A stretch of 6,943 nucleotides of DNA from Vulcanimicrobiia bacterium. Lineage in GTDB: Bacteria; Eremiobacterota; Eremiobacteria; Baltobacterales; Baltobacteraceae. The DNA lies in contig JAMXLG010000271.1 in assembly GCA_024281135.1 (NCBI GenBank), positions 1-6,943 on the forward strand, in the 5' to 3' direction. The number at the start of each line of letters is the position of its first letter. The stretch's first letter is position 1. The notes beneath the pieces were generated by a model that saw only the letters and a list, made by a program, of their open reading frames with translations, made no database searches and had not been told where the DNA came from. A program made the translations under genes and the position numbers. Below, in pieces: positions 1 to 4,585 of this stretch.

Positions 1-737
1 TCGCGATTATCAGGTCCGGCGATGATGGAGAAGATGAGTTCAAGGTCGTCGAGCGAGCGCGCGAGCGGCCCGACGCATGACATGATGCGAATGGGCCGCG
101 GCGGATCGCCCGGGATCGGGAAGACGCCGTGAAGCGAGACGCGGTGTTCGGTTGGCTTTAAACCGTATACGCCGCAGAAGTGCGCGGGAAGGCGGATCGA
201 ACTTGAGAGATCGGTGCCAACTTCGAATGGCGTCATGTGCGCGGCCACGGCGGCCGCAGCGCCGCCGCTGGAACCGCCGGGCGTGCGCGAGAGATCGGCG
301 GGATTGTTCGTGCGCCCGAAGATGGGATTCGCTGTTTGATGATCGGCGAGGAGCGTCGGTACATTGGTCTTGCCGATGAGAATCGCCCCTTCCGATTTCA
401 GCCGCGCGGCGACCGTTCCGTCGAATTGCGGGACGTGATCGAACGGGGGGAACCCGATCGTGGTCCGCATGCCCGCCGTTGCGTGCGCATCTTTCAGGGT
501 GAACGGTACGCCGAATAGTCTTCCCGGCTGTTCACCTCGCGCGAGGGCTCGATCTGCGTCGGCGGCGCGTGCGCGTGCTCCGTCAGCGTCGAGGATGACG
601 ACCGCATTGATCGCGGGATTTGATTCTTCGATTTGTTCGAGATGTGCGTCGAGCACTTCGACGCAGCTGATTTGCTTTGCCGCGATTGCTGCTGCAAGTG
701 CCGTTGCGCTTGTCGCGTTTAGACGAGCGGTATCCAT
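1..737 (-). CDS. Amidase-signature family hydrolase, N-terminal part (gene runs off the left edge)
   Basis: The 245 visible codons match the N-terminal half of the amidase-signature (AS) family, serine hydrolases that cleave amide bonds with a Ser-cisSer-Lys triad. Visible motifs are GVPFTLKD with candidate catalytic Lys82, PGGSSGG with candidate cis-Ser156, and GTDLSSSIRLPAHFCG with candidate nucleophile Ser180. The 24-residue gap between the two serines is the usual one. In most relatives the nucleophile motif has GG before the Ser; here it has SS. YGLKPT after the nucleophile is also typical. Family members are usually about 450-500 residues, so roughly half lies outside the window. The ATG at 735-737 sits inside the last codons of the upstream AraC-type gene (19-base overlap), with a weak AGGA upstream, so translational coupling is likely. 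No signal peptide is seen, so it is probably cytoplasmic. The substrate cannot be told; a GatA role is unlikely because no gatB or gatC is adjacent. Confidence 0.93.
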   Translation of the reverse strand, partial: MDTARLNATSATALAAAIAAKQISCVEVLDAHLEQIEESNPAINAVVILDADGARARAADADRALARGEQPGRLFGVPFTLKDAHATAGMRTTIGFPPFDHVPQFDGTVAARLKSEGAILIGKTNVPTLLADHQTANPIFGRTNNPADLSRTPGGSSGGAAAAVAAHMTPFEVGTDLSSSIRLPAHFCGVYGLKPTEHRVSLHGVFPIPGDPPRPIRIMSCVGPLARSLDDLELIFSIIAGPDNR

Positions 738-1567
738 ATTTCCGTGATTCCTGTTCCGGTGTGCGGATCGAAGCGGTCGTCGTAGCGCTCGAAATACGGC
801 GCATCTGCGACAGTTAAATGCGAGGACGGTAAGTACGCGTTCCAAATCGCATTCCACGTCTTCGGAATTTGTGAAATGTGCTCGCGATGGGTGAATACGG
901 CGTATGGACGCGCGGCGATGCGGAGGCGAGCGAGTTCGCTAGGCGTCTCGGAAAACGTGAGAATCTCTACGCCGCTGATGTAGTCGAAGTTGCCTTCGGT
1001 GTCACCATTCGTCATTACACCGTACGCGCAGGCGGGATCGGTTTGGTCGGGGACGTGGCCGATGTACGGAGTGAAGCGTTGCCATTGAAATGGTATGCGT
1101 GAGCCCGCATCGACTGCGTACCGTTCGAGTAGGCCGGCTATCAGCAATACGCGTCCGGGCTCGATGCGTGGTGACTCGATCCCGGCTTCTACCGGGTCGA
1201 GGCGGCGAATGGCGTCGATAAGCGCGAGGCCCTCAAGCGAAGCGCGAGCGCGAACCTCCTCGGGATTGGTGCCGAACTGTTGTCCGAAAGCGCGCGTGAA
1301 CGCTTCGTGCGAACCGTAGCCTGCGTCGAGCGCCACGGTCAAAATATTATCTGCGCCGGCTGCAAGCGCACGCGCTGCTTCCGTGAGACGCCGGCCGCGC
1401 GCATAGCGCATTACGGAACGTCCGAGTGCTGCGGCGAACGCGCGGGTGAGATAGAAGGGCGAGACTCCGCTTACGTTCGCGATATCTTCAAGACGAAGAT
1501 CTGTTGACAGATGGCTCTCGATGAACCAGATAGCTTTTGCAAGCGGATCGTTCGTACCGGCGGTCAT
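719..1567 (-). CDS. AraC-family transcriptional regulator with GyrI/Rob-like C-terminal effector domain
   Basis: This 282-residue protein has an N-terminal AraC/XylS DNA-binding domain (about residues 8-107) with two helix-turn-helix units. The first is around 25-49 (LEDIANVSGVSPFYLTRAF) and the second around 75-99 (VALDAGYGSHEAFTRAFG). Residues about 125-282 look like a GyrI/Rob-type ligand-binding domain, with YAVFTHREH near 222-230, WNAIWNAYLPSS near 238-249, APYFERYDDRFDP near 256-268 and a terminal EIWIPL strand. E. coli Rob has the same order, regulator domain first; Rob-type proteins sense small, often hydrophobic or cationic molecules. The ligand here is unknown. It lies 54 bases downstream of the GFA-type gene and overlaps the amidase start, so it probably regulates this unit and perhaps itself. 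The ATG at 1567 has no strong ribosome-binding site, but the sequence just before it is not AraC-like. Confidence 0.93.
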   Translation of the reverse strand: MTAGTNDPLAKAIWFIESHLSTDLRLEDIANVSGVSPFYLTRAFAAALGRSVMRYARGRRLTEAARALAAGADNILTVALDAGYGSHEAFTRAFGQQFGTNPEEVRARASLEGLALIDAIRRLDPVEAGIESPRIEPGRVLLIAGLLERYAVDAGSRIPFQWQRFTPYIGHVPDQTDPACAYGVMTNGDTEGNFDYISGVEILTFSETPSELARLRIAARPYAVFTHREHISQIPKTWNAIWNAYLPSSHLTVADAPYFERYDDRFDPHTGTGITEIWIPLV

Positions 1568-1621
1568 GGCTCAATCGTTACGCAAAGAGGGCTCGTCGCG
1601 TTTGATTGATTTTGCTCGGCG

Positions 1622-2035
1622 TCACGTTGGGAAGCGGGCGAACGACGGAGCGTCATCCGGAATACGATCCCAGCGTTGCGCGTCGGCGACGTTGATATGG
1701 AACTGCGCGGTGAAGGCGGACGGATCGTCGAGGCTGGAAGCGGAGATGCCGATGGACTCGTCCGTTTCGCCGCCGGAAACGCGAGCGCCGCACGTGCGAC
1801 AGAATCCGCGTTCGTTTTGGCCGCCGGCATCGCTTTCGCTCCAGTAGTGACTCAGCTCTCCGCGAATGATCTCAAATGCGGTCTTTGGGAGATAAATGAC
1901 CGGCGAATATGGTCCGCCTGAACTACGCTGACAGTCACGGCAGTGACACTCGAACATCGCAAGCGGTGTTCCGGAAATCTTATAACGGAATTGTCCGCAA
2001 AGGCAGCCGCCGGCAAGGTTTAGGTGCGTCATCAC
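1622..2035 (-). CDS. GFA/CENP-V domain zinc protein (glutathione-dependent formaldehyde-activating-like)
   Basis: This 137-residue protein is a single GFA/CENP-V domain. The Cys pattern is complete: CLCG at 11-14, CHCRDC at 30-35 and CRTCG at 79-83. By family precedent Cys11, Cys13, Cys79 and Cys82 hold a structural zinc, and Cys30, Cys32 and Cys35 the catalytic or glutathione-linked one. The C-terminal block FHINVADAQRWDRIPDD, ending near a PSF, is also typical. The founding member, Gfa of Paracoccus, was proposed to help condense glutathione with formaldehyde, but many homologues have no proven activity, so only the fold is claimed. The start is GTG at 2035 or the adjacent ATG at 2032; neither has a clear Shine-Dalgarno sequence, and ATG is the safer choice. 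It is the first gene of the minus-strand unit with the regulator and amidase, and is divergent from the small exported protein. Confidence 0.92.
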   Translation of the reverse strand: MMTHLNLAGGCLCGQFRYKISGTPLAMFECHCRDCQRSSGGPYSPVIYLPKTAFEIIRGELSHYWSESDAGGQNERGFCRTCGARVSGGETDESIGISASSLDDPSAFTAQFHINVADAQRWDRIPDDAPSFARFPT

Positions 2036-2199
2036 ATCGATATTCGTGGAAAGAACGCAAGTTCGTCTCGAATCCGCTGGTCGGCCCCGGCTCCGCGCGG
2101 ACGGACCGGTCGTCGACCTGGAGGACGATGAGGCCTTGGCGGCAACATACTACAATCCTAGAGACCTGCATTATAAGGAACGTACGCTGCTCGCTTGAT

Positions 2200-2205
2200 G
2201 GGAGG
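2200..2205 (+). promoter_or_regulatory. Ribosome-binding site GGGAGG of the small exported protein
   Basis: GGGAGG lies 10 bases before the ATG at 2216. This selects 2216 over the in-frame TTG at 2195 and ATG at 2198, which have no such site and would add residues that disturb the signal peptide. Confidence 0.6.
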
Positions 2206-2215
2206 CACGGCCCGA

Positions 2216-2566
2216 ATGAAGTATCGTTTGCTCTTAGCTCTCGTGCTGCTCGCTGCCGCGGGCGGGAGTAGCGTAACCCTGCACAATTCGCATGTTACGT
2301 TCAAGGAAGCGTTGCAGCGGTGCAGCGAGGTGCAGGCGCTGGGATCGGTAACTTTCGCGCTCAATCACGCGCGGATCGGTACTGCACCCGGCGTTAGTAT
2401 CGATGAATCGCCGCCTGGAGAAGTGGCGATGATCGAGGCCGAGCTGCGATCGGAGAACGGCGATAAGTCTGCGAAGGTCACGATAGATCAGGCGCACCGG
2501 ACCGTAGCCGCGAAAAACGTTCGCGTGAAAAGGAACGGCTTCGTCGCTTGCATTTTGCCGGACTGA
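2216..2566 (+). CDS. Small exported protein of unknown function
   Basis: The product is 116 residues from the ATG at 2216. I do not recognise its family. The N-terminus is a clear signal peptide: MKYR, then a hydrophobic run LLLALVLLAAA, then small residues GGSS, with cleavage likely near residues 15-19. The mature part is about 97 residues and hydrophilic. It has exactly two cysteines, Cys36 near its start and Cys112 four residues from the C-terminus, which could form one disulfide in the periplasm. No membrane segment, heme motif or lipobox is seen. It is transcribed away from the GFA-type gene across about 180 bases. That gap contains a TACAAT at 2151-2156 resembling a -10 box, but no convincing -35. 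Its stop is 19 bases from the stop of the converging cytochrome c gene, and no strong terminator separates them. Confidence 0.7.
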   Translation: MKYRLLLALVLLAAAGGSSVTLHNSHVTFKEALQRCSEVQALGSVTFALNHARIGTAPGVSIDESPPGEVAMIEAELRSENGDKSAKVTIDQAHRTVAAKNVRVKRNGFVACILPD

Positions 2567-2585
2567 CGCTGGCGTCTGGCGTGCG

Positions 2586-2936
2586 CTATAGCGTTTGGAC
2601 GTAGGCCGTTAGGTTGCGGACCTGGGTGTCCGTAAGCGGTTGCGGATAGAGTTTGGGCATCGGGGGTTCCGGGTCTTTGATCCAGGAATCGGTTGCCTTG
2701 AAATCCATGCGCCTTCTTTCATTGCGTAGCGATGGCCCAATCCGACCGCCTTCTACGCCCGTGGGACCGTGGCACGTCGCGCAATTTTGTTGGTAGATTT
2801 GCGCGCCTTTCTTTGCGTCGCCGCCGAGCGTCGTCGATGTGCCCTGCGTCGTGTCGGTTTTTTGCGCTACCGCGGGCGCGCATCCGCAAAACGCGATAGC
2901 TAGGAGCGCGAGCGCGGCGTAGAGTCGACGTGGCAT
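2586..2936 (-). CDS. Exported mono-heme cytochrome c
   Basis: This 116-residue class I c-type cytochrome is an electron carrier outside the cytoplasmic membrane. A signal peptide covers about residues 1-24 (basic MPRR, hydrophobic LYAALALLAIAF, then AVA before Gln25). The heme motif CATCH is at 52-56, giving covalent thioether bonds and His56 as proximal ligand. Met93 in PPMPKLYP is the likely second axial ligand, and the end TDTQVRNLTAYVQTL is the usual C-terminal helix packing against the N-terminal one. After the signal peptide a short Thr/Gly-rich linker (about 27-39) precedes the heme domain. Cys17 and Cys19 sit in the leader, but the context does not make a good lipobox. The start is well fixed by an AGGAGG Shine-Dalgarno at 2941-2946. 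It is divergent from the diheme cytochrome, with which it may work. The partner oxidase or reductase is not visible. Confidence 0.93.
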   Translation of the reverse strand: MPRRLYAALALLAIAFCGCAPAVAQKTDTTQGTSTTLGGDAKKGAQIYQQNCATCHGPTGVEGGRIGPSLRNERRRMDFKATDSWIKDPEPPMPKLYPQPLTDTQVRNLTAYVQTL

Positions 2937-2940
2937 GGCT

Positions 2941-2946
2941 CCTCCT
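2941..2946 (-). promoter_or_regulatory. Strong ribosome-binding site AGGAGG of the mono-heme cytochrome c
   Basis: The minus strand reads AGGAGG four bases before the ATG at 2936. It also shows that the first codons of an upstream-extended diheme cytochrome reading (from 2935 on the plus strand) would overlap the minus-strand translation signal, which argues against that start. Confidence 0.7.
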
Positions 2947-2988
2947 GCACGTGCGTTCTACCCACAATCCGGGAACGCTGTGTTCACG

Positions 2989-3705
2989 ATGATCTTTGCC
3001 GCGATCTCGTTCGTGCTAGCCGTGCAAGGGCTGCCTAATGACGGACAGACGCTTTATATGACACACTGCGCGTCGTGTCACGGTGATAAGGGGCAAGGTT
3101 CCAATACGTCGCCGCCGTTGATTGGAAAGTCGGCTGTAGATATTCACTTCATGCTGGATACCGGTCGTATGCCCGCGGCAGCGCCCAATAGCAATGAAGA
3201 GCACAAATCGCCGAGCTTCACGGGACCGCAGATGACGGCGATCGTGAAGTACGTGCAGACATTTACGCCCGGTTCAATAGACTCGTCGCTGCCGCGCATT
3301 CTGCCGGGAAACGTCGCCCGGGGACGTGCGCTCTTCAACGAAAATTGCGCGCATTGCCATGGCGTTGCCGGCAATGGAGCGTCGGTCGGCTACGATAACG
3401 TGGCTCCCTCGCTGATGAATGCGACGGTTTTTCAAGTCGCTGAGGCGATTCGCGCGGGTCCGGAAATTATGCCGCGGTTCGGTCCGGACGTGTTGAGCGA
3501 TCAGGACGTGAGCGACATCGCGCGCTACGTCAATTACGTGCAAACGCAGTCGGCGCAGCCGCAGAGCATCGATTCGGGTGGACTTGCGCTTGCGCATGTT
3601 GGGCCGGTCGCCGAAGGGTTGATCGCGTGGGTGTTTGGCATCGGCCTGTTGATGCTGTTCTTACGTAGTATCGGAACGTCTACGACGGAAGAACCGAAAT
3701 CATAG
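2989..3705 (+). CDS. qcrC: QcrC-like membrane-anchored diheme cytochrome c
   Basis: The product is 238 residues from the ATG at 2989. It has two class I heme domains with CASCH (27-31) and CAHCH (120-124). Candidate Met ligands are Met61 (GRMPA) and Met161 (EIMPRF). The C-terminus has GPVAEGLIAWVFGIGLLMLF followed by RSIG, a transmembrane anchor opening with the GPxxEGxxxW pattern typical of QcrC. QcrC is the cytochrome cc subunit of the bc complex that passes electrons directly to the aa3 oxidase in Actinobacteria and relatives. The length is slightly short for QcrC. The frame is open to an ATG at 2935, but that start has no ribosome-binding site and collides with the divergent gene's start. 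GTG at 2980 with GGGAA at 2971-2975 is a real alternative. No qcrA, qcrB or oxidase genes are adjacent, so the symbol is by similarity only. Its TAG overlaps the stop of the converging gene by 6 bases. Confidence 0.88.
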   Translation: MIFAAISFVLAVQGLPNDGQTLYMTHCASCHGDKGQGSNTSPPLIGKSAVDIHFMLDTGRMPAAAPNSNEEHKSPSFTGPQMTAIVKYVQTFTPGSIDSSLPRILPGNVARGRALFNENCAHCHGVAGNGASVGYDNVAPSLMNATVFQVAEAIRAGPEIMPRFGPDVLSDQDVSDIARYVNYVQTQSAQPQSIDSGGLALAHVGPVAEGLIAWVFGIGLLMLFLRSIGTSTTEEPKS

Positions 3706-4233
3706 TCGCTTGGTACACGTCGTTTTGATCGTAACGCGTTGAGCCGATGCTTCGGTGAACGACGTATCAGTTTCGGTGTGCGCATCGTCGAGCTTTTTGA
3801 GGACGCGCGGATCGTTTGTTGCCGCGCCGTGGAGTTTCGGGTAGGCAATTTCCGTCCACGTCATTCCGCTTCCGTTCCAACCCGTTGACGAGCTGACGTC
3901 GTACGCGCCGTAGTCGTCCATTCCCATGTCGATCCAACGCTGCGTCGTCGCGTCATAGGTCATGTAATCCGTGTTGGTGATCGTGATGGGATTCCATGGG
4001 ACTTTGTCAGTGATGGTACGTGTAATCATCCAGTAGCCGTTGGGGCTGATCGTCGTCGTCAGGTGTTGCGCAAAGGAACGCGGGCGACGAGAGCTTGCTA
4101 CTTCGCAGTCCCACGCTCCGACGAGAAACATCATCGGCGTCCAGTTCGGCTTCGGATCGCGTGGGATCGGTGTGTGCTCGACTTGTGCGACGACGAATGT
4201 AAGCGCGCAGACGATGGCTACGAGTTGGTTCAT
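3700..4233 (-). CDS. Secreted DUF1579-like protein
   Basis: The product is 177 residues from the ATG at 4233. It begins with a signal peptide (MNQLVAIVCALTFVVA, cleavage near 16-18). PMMFLVGAWDCEV near 33-45 resembles the start of DUF1579-type or lipocalin-like beta-barrel proteins, where a G-x-W motif opens the first strand. The remainder alternates short strands rich in Thr, Trp and Tyr, such as GYWMITRTI, MTYDATTQRWIDMGMDDYG and GSGMTWTEI, as expected for that fold. Two cysteines, at about 43 and 173, could form a disulfide linking the ends. No catalytic residues are known for this group, so no function is offered. An extended reading to 4320 is rejected because its extra residues are the translation of a dispersed repeat. 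A possible -10 TACACT lies just upstream on this strand, but the ribosome-binding site is weak. Confidence 0.75.
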   Translation of the reverse strand: MNQLVAIVCALTFVVAQVEHTPIPRDPKPNWTPMMFLVGAWDCEVASSRRPRSFAQHLTTTISPNGYWMITRTITDKVPWNPITITNTDYMTYDATTQRWIDMGMDDYGAYDVSSSTGWNGSGMTWTEIAYPKLHGAATNDPRVLKKLDDAHTETDTSFTEASAQRVTIKTTCTKRL

Positions 4234-4260
4234 CTCACAGAGAGTGTAGCGCTCAGTCGG

Positions 4261-4276
4261 TTCACGCGATCGTGAA
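4261..4276. promoter_or_regulatory. Inverted repeat between divergent genes, possible operator
   Basis: TTCACG, a CGAT spacer and CGTGAA form a perfect 6-base inverted repeat, about 28 bases upstream of the DUF1579-like start and 12 bases before the dispersed repeat. The symmetry and the position between divergent genes suit a binding site for a dimeric regulator. It could equally be a hairpin belonging to the neighbouring repeat. Confidence 0.3.
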
Positions 4277-4287
4277 GTGTTGATGCC

Positions 4288-4311
4288 GTCCTTCGACAAG
4301 CTCAGGATGAC
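4288..4311. repeat. Single copy of the dispersed intergenic SLSKD/PELVEG repeat
   Basis: The core CTTCGACAAGCTCAGGATGA is a familiar dispersed bacterial intergenic element. It is recognisable because spurious translations of it read SLSKD, PELVEG or FDKLRMT, and all three are seen here in different frames and strands. It sits between the DUF1579-like gene and the broken gene. Only one copy is present in the window, and its mobility and role are unknown. Its ends are set by eye. Confidence 0.75.
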
Positions 4312-4357
4312 AAGGATCATTTGGTTCTCTTTGAGGGGGCGCGGGAACGAAGTGTTT

Positions 4358-4585
4358 ATGAACGCGAGCGATTTCTTGATGCGCCGTCTTATGGACTGGG
4401 GCGTAACACGTATTTATGGTTATCTGGGTGACGGTATCAACGATGAGATTCTGCTCCATCGCATGGCCAAGCCGCAAGAAGTTGCCGCGATGTGCGTTTA
4501 TCTCGCTTCGGATGACGCGTCGTACGTAACGGGAGCCTCGTTTATGATCGACGGAGGCATGACCAAGAAGTCCGGCAGTCTGTGA
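4358..4585 (+). pseudogene. In-frame chimera: N-terminus of a TPP-dependent enzyme fused to C-terminus of a short-chain dehydrogenase
   Basis: The 75-residue product is two gene ends joined in frame. Residues 1-28 (MNASDFLMRRLMDWG, then VTRIYGYLGDGIN) match the first strand and helix of thiamine-pyrophosphate-dependent enzymes of the acetolactate synthase/pyruvate oxidase type. Residues about 29-75 (HRMAKPQEVAAMCVYLASD, then DASYVTGASFMIDGGMTK) match the last part of a short-chain dehydrogenase/reductase, including the V-T-G and D-G-G near the terminus. The TPP domain lacks its cofactor and catalytic regions, and the SDR lacks the Rossmann motif and the Tyr-x-x-x-Lys site, so neither activity is possible. 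The junction is near 4441-4456. A deletion of most of both genes, about 2.3 kb or more by family lengths, is the simplest cause. The reading frame is intact and the stop overlaps the next gene's start. A misassembly is the main alternative. Confidence 0.8.

Noticed and set aside
1095..1507. Plus-strand open frames opposite the AraC-type gene
   Set aside because: They are shadows of the regulator with no ribosome-binding sites and no family features.
2136..2156. TTGGCG and TACAAT as a sigma-70 promoter
   Set aside because: The spacing is only about 9 bases, too short, and no better -35 is seen; TACAAT alone is weak evidence.
2195..2215. TTG or ATG start for the small exported protein
   Set aside because: The GGGAGG at 2200-2205 is placed to serve the ATG at 2216, which gives a standard signal peptide.
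2565..2596. Possible terminator between converging genes (GACG/CGTC hairpin and CGCTATAGCG followed by TTT)
   Set aside because: Stems are only 4-5 bases, one overlaps the cytochrome stop codon, and there is no real T-tract.
2879..2888. Lipobox in the mono-heme cytochrome leader
   Set aside because: The residues before Cys17 and Cys19 (AF and FCG) do not fit the usual pattern; a normal signal peptidase site after AVA is better.
2935..2988. Long form of the QcrC-like protein
   Set aside because: There is no ribosome-binding site, it overlaps the divergent gene's start and ribosome-binding site, and the hydrophobic leader starts at about 2989.
4234..4320. N-terminal extension of the DUF1579-like protein
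   Set aside because: The extra residues read SLSKD, the translation of the dispersed repeat, and they precede a clear signal peptide starting at 4233.
4277..4357. Upstream extension of the chimera containing FDKLRMT
   Set aside because: These residues are again the dispersed repeat; the TPP-enzyme family start matches the ATG at 4358.
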